Source: Chloroflexota bacterium (GTDB taxonomy: Bacteria > Chloroflexota > UBA11872 > VXOZ01). Taken from it: DNA of 64,000 nucleotides. Under the pieces are notes generated by a model. It had not been told where the DNA came from. It saw nothing but the letters and a program-made list of their open reading frames with translations, and searched no databases. Where the stretch lies: contig JAPOQA010000016.1 of assembly GCA_026710945.1 (NCBI GenBank), positions 56,051 to 120,050 on the forward strand, written 5' to 3'. The position numbers and the translations under genes are program-made. This document shows positions 46,941-56,168 of this stretch, in pieces (position 1 is the first letter of the stretch; each line of letters opens with the position of its first letter).

Positions 46941-47324
46941 CTATACAGCGCTACTCGCGAGTCGGCTGATACCGAGGCCCAGCAGGACGAATGCAATTCC
47001 CAGCACATTGCTGAGGATGAGATTGAGGAGCGCCAAGCGCAGTTCGCCGGCGCGCACGAGATTCACGCTTTCGATGCCGTAGGTTGAAAACGTCGTAAAT
47101 GCGCCGAGTACGCCAATCAGGAAAAAGGTGCGAATCTGTGGAGAAAGTGCTGTATTAGCGAGTGGTTCCCACAACAGTCCCACCGCGAAGCAGCCGATGA
47201 GATTGACCCCCAGAGTTCCCGCTGGGAATGAGGTCTCGAAGTAGCGATTGATGACTCCTGAGAGCAAGTAGCGCAGGGTCGCGCCGAAGGCGCCGCCTAA
47301 GGCTACAAATAGCACGCTCGTCAT
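46941..47324 (-). CDS. crcB: CrcB/FluC fluoride channel
   Basis: The 127-residue protein has GGGGGAG directly before its ATG. It has four membrane segments with the family motifs GGAFGATLRYLLSG, GTLGVNLIGCFAVG and GVLGAFTTFSTYG. Dimers export fluoride. I looked for a fluoride riboswitch in the 250 bp upstream and did not find its conserved core. A single copy is present here. Confidence 0.93.
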   Translation of the reverse strand: MTSVLFVALGGAFGATLRYLLSGVINRYFETSFPAGTLGVNLIGCFAVGLLWEPLANTALSPQIRTFFLIGVLGAFTTFSTYGIESVNLVRAGELRLALLNLILSNVLGIAFVLLGLGISRLASSAV

Positions 47325-47578
47325 TAGCTCCCCCAGGATTTTAATCGTGACTTTCGCACAGACTCAACGGCCACGACATCAGCTTGGGCCGGACAACTCA
47401 CGCCAAGAAGTGGGGACCTACCTGCAATTGGGAATGAGAACCACCCAGCACAGCAATATGCAATCTGGTCATGGCGATCTCCCAGACAGATCTTGCGCTT
47501 TGCGCGCAGGAAAAGTGAGCGAATCAAGAGCGACGGGAGGTACTAATCCCACCAATGCAAATGCTGGCGCAGTTGGCT

Positions 47579-47664
47579 TGGTGCCGAAGGCGGGATTCGA
47601 ACCCGCACGGGTGTTACCCCACTGGTTTTTGAGACCAGCGCGTCTTCCGTTCCGCCACTTCGGC
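47579..47664 (-). tRNA. tRNA-Leu (CAA)
   Basis: On the minus strand, GCCGAAG at the 5' end pairs with CTTCGGC. The anticodon stem CTGGT/ACCAG holds the loop CTCAAAA, giving CAA, which reads UUG. A long variable arm (GGGGTAACACCC) and the T loop GGTTCGAATCC are present, as in class II tRNAs. Discriminator A is followed by an encoded CCA. Confidence 0.95.
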
Positions 47665-47721
47665 AAGTCTAGAATGATTCTAGGGAATAGTGATCGCAGC
47701 GGTCAAGCGGCAAAACTTATG

Positions 47722-49086
47722 TCAATTCCGCTGCTGCTTGAGTTTTGGTGCATCGGCGAAGATCCGCTGAGCGACTTCCTGTCCCAGGCGGATGCTATAG
47801 TTTATGCCCCGATCTTCGGGATAGATGAGTGTTGTGTTTGCCAGATAGAGCCGCGGGATCGGTGTGCGTAATTCCGGCTTCTTGCGCTGGTAGCCAACTT
47901 CGACGAGGGGCTGGGCGAACGGATCGCCGCCCGACCACATATTCTTGACCATCTCCCTAGAAAAATCTGGATACACTTGCTGCAGGAACGGCAAGTAGTG
48001 TTCAAATAGCGCCGTGGTTTCCATACGCATCAACGGGTCTCCCGGCGACATGTAGCGCGCTACGTAAAGTAAGTGGCTCCCACCATAGGCCTCCGGCGAC
48101 ACGAGATTCGTTTGCTCCACCAAAGCCGTAAACGGCAGCTCTGCCGCGCTGATATTGAGCCAATAGAACGGCGACATCCGGCGGTCGAGTTCCAGAAGCA
48201 GGCAAGACGCTCCCTTATACTCGATACTGCCCAGTCTTTCACGATATTCTGCCGGAAGATCGGGCGTGAGAAAGAGAAAGATGGGCGTGTGCACAGCCGC
48301 CAGCACAAGATCGAAATCGTGCCGCTCACCGCCAGTCACAATGCCGCGCGCCTGTCCGTCTTCAATGACTATCCGCTCGGCGGCCGCTTCTAGGTGAATG
48401 TGACCTCCCAGTTCTTCAATGCGGCGCCCAAAAGCATCCACCAGTGTGCGAAACGAGTTGTTGAAGTAGCCCAATTGCTCTTTTGCCATGCCCTTCGAAC
48501 GCGAGGCCGCCCGCACGTGGATGCGGGCCCAGAGCCAAGACATGCTCACACGGTGCCAGTCTTCGCCAAACTTTGCCTTGAGCAAGCCGCCCCACACCGT
48601 GTCAAATACACGGTCGCCACAGAAGCGTCGCATCCAGTCTGCAGCGCTTATGTCCTGGTATGGCTGCCAATGTTTTCGTCTTTGCAAGTAGAGCACTGAC
48701 AGACCGAGCCGAAAGCGCTGCAGCGGACTAAGCGGCTCAAATCTCAGGACGTCAGCCGGACCATTAAAGGGGAGCAACCGGCCCTTCCAATAGAATCCCA
48801 TTGTGGAATCGACCCAGGTTAGCTGGTCTTTTACGCCGAGGCGGTCGGCCGAGGCGAGAAGGTGATGGTCGCTGCTAAAGCAATGGTGGTAGTAATACTC
48901 GACAAATGTGCTTCCAATCGCGCGTGTGGCGACCTCGCCTCCAAGCTGCGACTGTTTCTCGAAGATGTGGACCTGGGCGCCTTGAGCCAGCAAAGCTTCG
49001 GCGGCAGCCAGACCACTAAAGCCACCGCCAACGACGGCTATACGCAACGGAGCATCCGGATCGGCGTTTTTCGGCATAGCATCCAT
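47722..49086 (-). CDS. FAD-dependent amine oxidase/protoporphyrinogen-oxidase-like protein
   Basis: About 454 residues from ATG 49086. The frame continues upstream but would overlap the end of the neighbouring gene; an ATG at 49077 is also possible. It opens with RIAVVGGGFSGLAAAEALLA, an FAD-binding Rossmann motif, then IFEKQSQLGG. Later landmarks are GLLKAKFGEDW and a C-terminal LYLANTTLIYPEDRGINYSI. Proteins of this sort act as desaturases or ring-oxidising enzymes in lipid or carotenoid-like metabolism. It is 19 bp after a flippase-like membrane protein and probably cotranscribed. Confidence 0.8.
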   Translation of the reverse strand: MDAMPKNADPDAPLRIAVVGGGFSGLAAAEALLAQGAQVHIFEKQSQLGGEVATRAIGSTFVEYYYHHCFSSDHHLLASADRLGVKDQLTWVDSTMGFYWKGRLLPFNGPADVLRFEPLSPLQRFRLGLSVLYLQRRKHWQPYQDISAADWMRRFCGDRVFDTVWGGLLKAKFGEDWHRVSMSWLWARIHVRAASRSKGMAKEQLGYFNNSFRTLVDAFGRRIEELGGHIHLEAAAERIVIEDGQARGIVTGGERHDFDLVLAAVHTPIFLFLTPDLPAEYRERLGSIEYKGASCLLLELDRRMSPFYWLNISAAELPFTALVEQTNLVSPEAYGGSHLLYVARYMSPGDPLMRMETTALFEHYLPFLQQVYPDFSREMVKNMWSGGDPFAQPLVEVGYQRKKPELRTPIPRLYLANTTLIYPEDRGINYSIRLGQEVAQRIFADAPKLKQQRN

Positions 49087-49105
49087 ATAATTTTCCAGGT
49101 TGGCT

Positions 49106-50389
49106 TTACGTTGTAGTTTGGCCCAGCGGAGACTGCGGCGAATCCACCGAAGTTGGCCACCAGCGCTCGCGGCGCCTCCAAGCGAGCGCGCCACCAAGCA
49201 CTACCACAGGCAGCAGGAGGAGTACGTGCATCAGGAGAAGGTAGGCAACTGCCATTTCAGCCGCAATGCCAAACTGCGTTAGCACGAGCTTTCCCGCAAA
49301 CTCGAACGGTCCAATATACCCGGGAGAAGACGGAATCGCGGAGAAGATATTGATGACACCCATCGTCAAGAGAAACACCAGGACCGATTCGTCAATGCCC
49401 ATGCTGCGCGCGATCACATAATACGATAGCCCTTCGACAATCCAAGACGCCATGCTCAGTCCAGCCATTTCCGCCAGTCGCTGGGGCGAACGGAGGCTCT
49501 GAAGACCTTCAACAAATGACCTCGCCATAGAGATTATCCGATAGCCCAGCCTGCCAGGCAGTAAGAGTGAGAGACGCAAGGGCAGGGAAATCAAATAGCC
49601 GCGGGCGACGGTAGCGGCAACGAACGTTGCGAGTAAGAATACAATGCCTGCGCCGGCTAAAGGCAGCAAAAGTGTTTCGGGGATCCACTGTCCAAGCTCA
49701 GCAAAGGCCGTCCCGAGCAAGACAGCCAGCAGTGCCGAGAGCGCAAGGGCTCTCCACACTGTTCGAGCCGGGCCGACGCCATCCTGCAAGCGCTGAGACT
49801 GGTGGGTGGCGACAAGAATTAAAACTCCAGCCGCTACAATCGCCAGTACTGCGGCAACACGTAGGGCCGTAAGAATCGGCGACGGCCAGGGGAGCACAAG
49901 CGTGCACGCCACAATTATGGCAAGTATGGCCAACAGGTCCAAGAGGCGCTCCAGGACAACAGTTGCCAGAGAAGCGCTCTTGCGAATCCCCGTCTCCCGT
50001 GCAAGCAAGAAGACGCGCATGACGTCCCCCATACGCGCCGGCACAATGTTGTTCACGGTGTAACCGACGATTAGGAGTGCAATCGCCTGCCGGGCAGGAA
50101 TGCGCTCAACCGGCAACAAGAGTCGCTGCCAGCGGAGGCCCCGAATCGCCACACCAAGAAAGTAGACAAACACTGCGGGCGCCAGGTACCAATAGTTGGT
50201 GTTGCTGAGCGCAGCCCAAGTCTGCCTTAGGTCAAGCCCCCGCAGCACCAACCACAGGAGAACTATACTGATAACAATGCCTGCTATTGCCTGGAACGCG
50301 CGCAAGCGTCCAGGTCGCCAGCGTGACTGCAAGCGCAACAACATTACCTTCCCAATGGCTCGATGTTGTTTGTCAGAGTTCTTCGCCAT
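49106..50389 (-). CDS. lysylphosphatidylglycerol synthase-like multi-pass membrane protein
   Basis: The 427-residue protein is read from ATG 50389, which follows GGGAG at good spacing. About eight membrane helices include IVISIVLLWLVLRGLDL, YTVNNIVPARMGDVMRVFLL and IPSSPGYIGPFEFAG. These are hallmarks of the LPG_synthase_TM (UPF0104) family, which flips or modifies lipids and polyprenyl sugars. The C-terminal soluble aminoacyl-transferase part of full MprF is absent. Its operon partner is an FAD oxidoreductase, so a membrane-lipid pathway is likely. Confidence 0.85.
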   Translation of the reverse strand: MAKNSDKQHRAIGKVMLLRLQSRWRPGRLRAFQAIAGIVISIVLLWLVLRGLDLRQTWAALSNTNYWYLAPAVFVYFLGVAIRGLRWQRLLLPVERIPARQAIALLIVGYTVNNIVPARMGDVMRVFLLARETGIRKSASLATVVLERLLDLLAILAIIVACTLVLPWPSPILTALRVAAVLAIVAAGVLILVATHQSQRLQDGVGPARTVWRALALSALLAVLLGTAFAELGQWIPETLLLPLAGAGIVFLLATFVAATVARGYLISLPLRLSLLLPGRLGYRIISMARSFVEGLQSLRSPQRLAEMAGLSMASWIVEGLSYYVIARSMGIDESVLVFLLTMGVINIFSAIPSSPGYIGPFEFAGKLVLTQFGIAAEMAVAYLLLMHVLLLLPVVVLGGALAWRRRERWWPTSVDSPQSPLGQTTT

Positions 50390-50706
50390 TGACTTTCTCC
50401 CGCAACCGTCAAAGAGGCTATGGGTCCGAAACCCACTTTCATCATACGGGAGCTTCCTCTGCCAGATGATCGGGAGTGCCTCTAGCGTATTGGAACTAGG
50501 TTTCCCGGTCAATCACCCCCTTCTCATCTCACACCGGGAGAAGCCTGGCGTCTCGATCGCATAGGAGAGAGGAAAGCGGTAGCGCAAGGAACGGCAAGAA
50601 ACGACCTGTTGCCAAGCTAGCTGGTGGAGCGTAGTTGGCATGACTTCCAGGTGTCTTGCTGAGGCTGGTCCTTGTGTTGTGCGAGGGTTGCGCAAGCGCA
50701 GATCCG
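50390..50706. other. intergenic region, nothing seen
   Basis: The 317 bp lie between the end of the isomerase gene and the start of the flippase-like gene, both on the minus strand. They should hold the promoter of the latter. No gene, tRNA or strong repeat was seen. Confidence 0.45.
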
Positions 50707-51636
50707 TTAGAGTCCGGCAATGTCTCGCAAGTATTCCGCTGCTGACTTTGCAGCCTCTTCCGGGTCAGGCAAGAGGTGCCAATAGGCTCGCGGCATGCCT
50801 TTGAACGGATTAACGTATTCATACAGCACGTAGCCGTCGAAGCCTCCCTGTCGCAGTTCAGCGAGCACTGCCTTCCAATCGACATCTCCATCCGGGAGTT
50901 TCGTCCACTCGTAGCCGTACACGTTCTTTGGCAGATAGTCTAGCTCCCCCGGCCGGCGGCGGCGAACGTTCTTCACATGGAGCATAGCAATGTGCGGCGC
51001 TAACTGACGCGCTGCACCCAGCACGTCCATGCCCTCCATGTAAAGATTGGCGCCGTCCATCACGATATCAAGATCGGGCCCTACTGCATCGCGCACGGCC
51101 AAGAGTTCATCGGCATTGGACGTGGTCGTATTCTCATTGGTTTCTACGATCAGACGAATGCCACGCTCTTTGGCATACGGCATGAGCTCTCTGAGCGCAG
51201 CCACGTGATGGTCCTGGGCTTCTTCGAACGAAAGCGCTACTCCCGGCACGGGGTCAAGGACGTTGCCGATGCTGCGGAGCCAATACACGTCAAGAGCGGC
51301 GGCCAAGTCGATGTAGGCCCGGTTGAGTGACAGACTCTGCGCGCGGAGTTCTCCCGGGGGATAGGTCAACGGGCAATAGCAGGAAAGACAGGCGATTTCG
51401 AGCTTCTTGGCCTTGAGAACGCGGCGAAACTCGTTTCTCCCTGCCTCATTTACGAGCCGCGGACTGATCATATCGTAGCCCACAGCGTTGTAGTGGCGTT
51501 CCAATCGCTGTGGAACGTCGAGTGTATAGCCCCGCAGACTTATGCCGTGATATCCATACTTCCCAGCCCACGCGAGGACTTTCGCCAGCCCAAACGGGTG
51601 TTGCCAGCCAATACCTCCATAGAGTGCCAGTTTCAT
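50707..51636 (-). CDS. sugar phosphate isomerase/epimerase-like TIM-barrel protein
   Basis: The 309-residue protein opens MKLALYGGIGWQHPFGLAKV, then GYHGISLRGYTLD. Candidate metal ligands lie in RLIVETNENTTTS (Glu), DLDIVMDGANLYM (Asp), IAMLHVKNVRRR (His) and DGYVLYEYVNPFK (Glu), the arrangement of the xylose-isomerase-like superfamily. It differs from the first isomerase (16254-17138). It is not next to a dehydrogenase, so the pathway is unclear. Confidence 0.85.
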   Translation of the reverse strand: MKLALYGGIGWQHPFGLAKVLAWAGKYGYHGISLRGYTLDVPQRLERHYNAVGYDMISPRLVNEAGRNEFRRVLKAKKLEIACLSCYCPLTYPPGELRAQSLSLNRAYIDLAAALDVYWLRSIGNVLDPVPGVALSFEEAQDHHVAALRELMPYAKERGIRLIVETNENTTTSNADELLAVRDAVGPDLDIVMDGANLYMEGMDVLGAARQLAPHIAMLHVKNVRRRRPGELDYLPKNVYGYEWTKLPDGDVDWKAVLAELRQGGFDGYVLYEYVNPFKGMPRAYWHLLPDPEEAAKSAAEYLRDIAGL

Positions 51637-52172
51637 CGCGTGTGAACCTCAGATCCACTACATTGACCCATGGCTAACGTGCTATAACCAGCCGAAGAGA
51701 CCCACTCAAGAGTGTATGACACGTGACAGCCTAAAGTCTGCTCTTTCTTCTGTCTTTCCAGCCCAATTTCACACACGATTGAGACTTTGCACCGTCCGAG
51801 CCGGCTGGCGAGGGAGCTTCCTTGCCCTGGGAGGGGGCCGGGAAAGGGGGAATGGTCACCGACCAGACTCAAATCCCAATAGCTAGGCCAGGCTAAGCTA
51901 CGCAAGAGTCTCCAATTGGGATGTGAGCTTGCCCCGTGGCGGCCTTTGCTCCACCTGTAACCAAAGCCAGTGAGTGCGCCAATGACCGGAGCTAGGCCGG
52001 TCTGCAGAGCAGAAGACCCTACCTGCACTGCCGAGTGATGCGCCTAGCTTGAATCGCCAAGGACAATTCCAAGCAAGCGCGACGAGGCTGATCACAGTCC
52101 GCTCAGGTAGTAAGAGTTTGCCAACCCAAATGAGGCCCATGATTCTGCCGCAGAGGGCCCCTGGCTGGCGCT
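51637..52172. other. 536-bp intergenic region with a low-complexity repeat remnant
   Basis: No convincing gene is seen; minus-strand frames here are unlike proteins. The part near 51800-51860 (GAGGGAGCTTCCTTGCCCTG and a G-rich stretch) resembles a degraded dispersed intergenic repeat. The region ends at the tRNA-Trp gene. Confidence 0.4.
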
Positions 52173-52248
52173 TGGCAGGAGCGGAGGGATTCGAACCCCC
52201 GACCGCTGGTTTTGGAGACCAGTGCTCTTCCAGCTGAGCTACGCTCCT
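52173..52248 (-). tRNA. tRNA-Trp (CCA)
   Basis: On the minus strand, AGGAGCG pairs with CGCTCCT. The anticodon stem CTGGT/ACCAG holds the loop CTCCAAA, giving CCA. The T loop GGTTCGAATCC is present. Discriminator G, usual for Trp, is followed by an encoded CCA. Confidence 0.96.
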
Positions 52249-52600
52249 TCGTCGAATGGCGCAATTGCACCGTAATTCTATGCTACTGGAAGGCTAATGA
52301 GCCGTCAACGATTGTGTCTGTACTCACCGGTAGGGGAATTCGCGTGCCTACCTCCGTTGGGAAGGGCAGCAGGTGGTGCAAACCCTTTTTACAATCTCCA
52401 ATGAGACGGAGCACATGTGGACACACGCTGCCGGCCACTGTATGCTGTAGCGAACTAAGCGTGAGTGGGCTTGACTTGGCGCGACCTTCCAGCATGCCGG
52501 CAGCGTGAACTCATCGACGAAAGGCCTTGCCGCCAAGCAGAGCTTCCGATCTGACAGTCTACCGTCAGCGTTTGCACCGACCACAGAAGGCTTCTGCACT
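52249..52600. other. intergenic region, nothing seen
   Basis: The 352 bp lie between the 5' end of the tRNA-Trp gene and the start of the deacetylase-like gene, and so should hold both promoters. The frame upstream of 52601 lacks coding features. Confidence 0.45.
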
Positions 52601-54391
52601 ATGTCACAAAACGTCTCGCCAATTCTAGTCATTTGGGATAGCCAGACCAATGCGCGTCTTGCAGGGTACATTACAGAGATTCTGCATATTGAAGGCTTCA
52701 ATTGGTTTACAGTTCACGATCTCGCTGTCGCGAGCATCACCCCCGAACAGCTTGCTCAGCATCCTGTTGTGGTGCAGACCCATGTCGATATACCTGCTGA
52801 ATCATCGGGCACGTTGCTGACTTATGTCGAGCAAGGCGGCGCTTTGATTGCGCTGCGACCACCTGAACAACTGGCGTCCGCGCTGGGTCTCGCTCCGTTC
52901 GGTCGTGACCTCGCGGATCGCTACATCGCGCTAAATAAGCTCTGCACCCTGAATGACGGCATTAGCTTGCCTCCCATGCAGTTTCACGGCCGCGCCGAAC
53001 TCTATACCTGGCATGGTAATCCCTCAAACGTGCTGGCATACTTTGCCGCACATCCTGACTACGTAACTAATCACCCCGCAATTGCGGTTGGCAGCCGGGG
53101 CCGGGGCACATGGGCGGTTTTTGCCTATGACCTTGCCGAGAGCACAGTACTCCTCCACCAGGGACGTGCCGACCAGGCGAGTACCGGGTCCAATCCCGAT
53201 CTTGACGGTGACCGCATGTACAAGCCCAATGATTTCTTCGTCGGCTACCTTGATCCCGCGCTTTGCCCTCTGCCCCAAGCTGATCTCCAGCAAGACATTC
53301 TGGTGCGAATCCTCGAGTGGATGGCGGCCTTCGCCCAGCCGCTGCCGCGTCTATGGCACTTTCCCGAAGCGGCGCATGCCGCAGCATTCATCAACGGCGA
53401 CGGCGACAGTATGGCATTAGAAGACCTGATGAATACGATCGCAACCGCGGACCGCTTCCAGGTGCCGTACACCACGTATCTCATGATGCAAGACCATCCA
53501 AAAGTTGCACCGGCCCATGAGAGTGCCCTGCGTCAGCAGGGGCACGACTTCGGTCAACATGCGTTTGCCGGTGGCAGACCTTCACTGGAGGAAATGCGCA
53601 GCGGCCTGCGGGCGGAAATGGACGCCTTCCGCACCCGGTACGGCCATGAGTCCGTTACCTACCGTGGACACAGTGTCATCTGGGCCGGCTGGACCGAAAC
53701 GGCAAAGTACCTGCGCGAGAACAATGTGCGGCTCGATACCAACTTTGCCCCCGGCCGCTTTCACTTTGCCGGATACGTCAATGGGAGCGGTCTGCCGGTC
53801 AAGTTCATGGATGAAGAAGGCAGGCTGCTCGACATCTATGAGCAAACGACGATGTCCACCGACGACGGTTGGACCGCGGATAAAATCTTCGGCACGCCAC
53901 TAAGTTCTGAGGAGTGTATCGCGCTCTCCAAGGAACAGGCGGACGCGGCCATCGATCAATTCCACACGGTCTACCACCCGTATTTCCACCCGCTCCGTAC
54001 CCGCGCGGGCCCAACCTCGTCCCAGCACTGGTTGGAGGCAGTGTTAGGCTACTGTCGCGATCGCGAATTTCACTTTGTTAGCGGGGTGGACTGGGTGAAT
54101 TTCAACGATGCCAGGCGCTCGCTTCAGATTACCGCCTATGAATTTCAGCCGGAGACACTTACACTGCGATTCAGTCTAGAAGCGGCGCATCCGGCGCATG
54201 CCCTTTCTCTCGCGTTGCCCTACGCGTATCGAGGCGCGCCAATGCAAAGCGCAAAGGTAAATGGGGAGCACGTTCCAGTACAAGCATCCGCCCTGGAGGG
54301 CAGACCCCAAGTACTCCTATCTGCCGACTACGCGGCAGGGCATGCGTGTGCGTGGGAAATCCAATGGGGGTCTGGCAACAGCAAGCGCTGA
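52601..54391 (+). CDS. glutamine-amidotransferase-like/polysaccharide-deacetylase-like fusion protein
   Basis: The protein has 596 residues from ATG 52601; the upstream frame from 52505 lacks support. The first 200 residues look like a class I glutamine-amidotransferase-like sandwich (ILVIWDSQTNARLAGYITEI, VVVQTHVDIP, YVEQGGALIALRPP) without a clear catalytic Cys. From about 275 the protein resembles a polysaccharide deacetylase (AAFINGDGDSMALEDLM, GHDFGQHAFAGG, TYRGHSVIWAG). A beta-rich C-terminus follows. No signal peptide is seen. The gene ends 3 bp from tRNA-Lys on the other strand. It probably acts on a carbohydrate. Confidence 0.7.
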   Translation: MSQNVSPILVIWDSQTNARLAGYITEILHIEGFNWFTVHDLAVASITPEQLAQHPVVVQTHVDIPAESSGTLLTYVEQGGALIALRPPEQLASALGLAPFGRDLADRYIALNKLCTLNDGISLPPMQFHGRAELYTWHGNPSNVLAYFAAHPDYVTNHPAIAVGSRGRGTWAVFAYDLAESTVLLHQGRADQASTGSNPDLDGDRMYKPNDFFVGYLDPALCPLPQADLQQDILVRILEWMAAFAQPLPRLWHFPEAAHAAAFINGDGDSMALEDLMNTIATADRFQVPYTTYLMMQDHPKVAPAHESALRQQGHDFGQHAFAGGRPSLEEMRSGLRAEMDAFRTRYGHESVTYRGHSVIWAGWTETAKYLRENNVRLDTNFAPGRFHFAGYVNGSGLPVKFMDEEGRLLDIYEQTTMSTDDGWTADKIFGTPLSSEECIALSKEQADAAIDQFHTVYHPYFHPLRTRAGPTSSQHWLEAVLGYCRDREFHFVSGVDWVNFNDARRSLQITAYEFQPETLTLRFSLEAAHPAHALSLALPYAYRGAPMQSAKVNGEHVPVQASALEGRPQVLLSADYAAGHACAWEIQWGSGNSKR

Positions 54392-54394
54392 TCT

Positions 54395-54470
54395 TGGTGA
54401 CCCGGCTGGGGCTCGAACCCAGGACACCCTGATTAAAAGTCAGGTGCTCTGCCAACTGAGCTACCGGGTC
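54395..54470 (-). tRNA. tRNA-Lys (TTT)
   Basis: On the minus strand, GACCCGG pairs with CCGGGTC. The anticodon stem CCTGA/TCAGG holds the loop CTTTTAA, giving TTT. The D loop AGCTCAGTTGG and T loop GGTTCGAGCC are normal. Discriminator A is followed by an encoded CCA. Confidence 0.96.
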
Positions 54471-54606
54471 GTTTACTCAGTCTAGCAAACCCTGCCGGAT
54501 GACCTCAATGTTCTTGGCGTCTTGCCGCTACCGCCCGGGGCACTTGCGTTCGTTCTTGCTCCAGGTATCGCTGCCTCGCCGTCTCGTTCTTCCCTAGCCC
54601 AGGACT

Positions 54607-55857
54607 CTACCAGTACAGCAGTCCCGCAATTGCGCCCGTCATGCACGTTGCCATTGTGCCGGCCAGGATGGACTTGAGACCGAGGTTTGCTATCTCCAGC
54701 CGTCGCTCCGGGACGATGGCGCCTATGCCGCCAATCATGATGCCCAGGCTGGCGAAGTTTGCGAAACCGCAGATGCTGTAAGCCATGATCAACGCGCTGC
54801 GCTCACTCAAGCTGCCGGGGGGAAGTTGCGACATCTGGACGTAAGCTAAAAGCTCGTTGAGGATCACTTTCGTGCCAAGCAGTTGCCCGGCAGTAAATGA
54901 TTCTGCCCAGGGGACGCCCAGCGCCCACACTACCGGCGAGAGAGTCCAGCCGAGAATTCTCTGTAGAGTCAGCGGTTCGCCTGCGATCAGCGGCGCAAGT
55001 TCCAAAATGATGTTCGCCAATTCAACAAACGCCACCAGCACAATCAACATGCCGATGATGTAAGCGAACAGCCGCAGGCCGTCAATAGTGCCGCGGGTCA
55101 GGGCATCAGCGCCGTTTTCGTAGATGCGTTCAAACTCAACCTTAGAGTCGTCAACTTCCTCGCCCGTCCGCGGAACGAGTATGAGCGCAATCATGATGGC
55201 TGCAGGGGCACTGATGATGGACGCAGTGAGTACGTGGCCTGCCGGATCGGGAATGATGCCATCCAAAAGGGTAACGTAGAGGGCGAACACAGTCCCCGCG
55301 ACGGTGGCCATGCCACCCGTCATCACGATGAAGAGTTCCGAGCGGCTCATGCGTTCAAGGTACGGTCGCACGAGCAAGGGTGCTTCAACCATGCCTATAA
55401 AGATATTGGCGGCGGTGGCAAAGCTTGTCGCCCCGCCAATGTTCAATGTCTTTCTGAGGACCCAAGCAAACCCTTTCACCACCCAGGGCAGAATCCGATA
55501 GTGGTACAGGATCGCCGAAAGCGCGCCAATTACAACGACGAGCGGCAGCGAGCGAAAGGCAAACGCGAACGACGCGCCCGGAAAAGTCTCCTCAAATGGC
55601 GGCGGCCCGCCGCCTAGGAATCCGAACACGAACAATGTGCCGGCCTCAGTCGCCCTGACCAGCGCGCTCACACCGTTGCCAATCCAGACAAATACAATTT
55701 GTGAGTTAGGGACCTTCAAAAGTAATAGGGCGAGCCCGAATTGCACGACCAGCCCAGCCACAGCCGTTCGCCATGGAAAGACCCGGCGGTTTTCGCTGAT
55801 TGCCCACGCCAGCGCGATGAGCCCCAAGATCCCAATTACCGGCTGAAACACTGCCAT
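54607..55857 (-). CDS. concentrative nucleoside transporter (CNT/NupC family)
   Basis: The 416-residue protein is read from ATG 55857; AGAGGA lies nine bases upstream, whereas the ATGs at 55866 and 55878 are too close to or before it. It is a multi-pass membrane protein with NIFIGMVEAPLLVRPYLERM, ELFIVMTGGMATVAGTVFAL, GTKVILNELLAYVQ and MAYSICGFANFASLGIMIGG. These are the core CNT motifs for nucleoside and sodium or proton binding. It imports nucleosides for salvage. It is a single gene with no adjacent salvage enzyme. Confidence 0.93.
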   Translation of the reverse strand: MAVFQPVIGILGLIALAWAISENRRVFPWRTAVAGLVVQFGLALLLLKVPNSQIVFVWIGNGVSALVRATEAGTLFVFGFLGGGPPPFEETFPGASFAFAFRSLPLVVVIGALSAILYHYRILPWVVKGFAWVLRKTLNIGGATSFATAANIFIGMVEAPLLVRPYLERMSRSELFIVMTGGMATVAGTVFALYVTLLDGIIPDPAGHVLTASIISAPAAIMIALILVPRTGEEVDDSKVEFERIYENGADALTRGTIDGLRLFAYIIGMLIVLVAFVELANIILELAPLIAGEPLTLQRILGWTLSPVVWALGVPWAESFTAGQLLGTKVILNELLAYVQMSQLPPGSLSERSALIMAYSICGFANFASLGIMIGGIGAIVPERRLEIANLGLKSILAGTMATCMTGAIAGLLYW

Positions 55858-56168
55858 CGGTAGCATTCCTCTCTCCAATGCTCCCTTCGCTTCATCTCAA
55901 ATACGAGCTGGTCTTTGTCTTGTCCACAGTCTAGCAAGTCCTATTCCAAGCCACAAAGTCTCAACAGTGACAGAGGGTTACAGGATTGCCTGGTAAACGA
56001 TGCGAAAGTCTACATGCAACGAAAGGTGCCTACCGCTCGATGGGGCGAAGCGGGCTACCCCACTCGCCCTGAAATGCAGGAGGAAATCTCTCTGTAGTGC
56101 ACTAGCAGAATCTACGTGGTGTAGGTAAGCTGGTAAGGACAGATGCTCAAGCGAGAAAGGCGTCTTAG
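55858..56168. other. divergent intergenic region, nothing clear
   Basis: The 311 bp separate the start of the minus-strand transporter from the plus-strand methyltransferase and must contain promoters for both. No gene, tRNA or strong repeat was seen. Confidence 0.45.

Noticed and set aside
47325..47578. Fluoride riboswitch upstream of crcB
   Set aside because: The conserved core of the crcB motif was not found on the minus strand.
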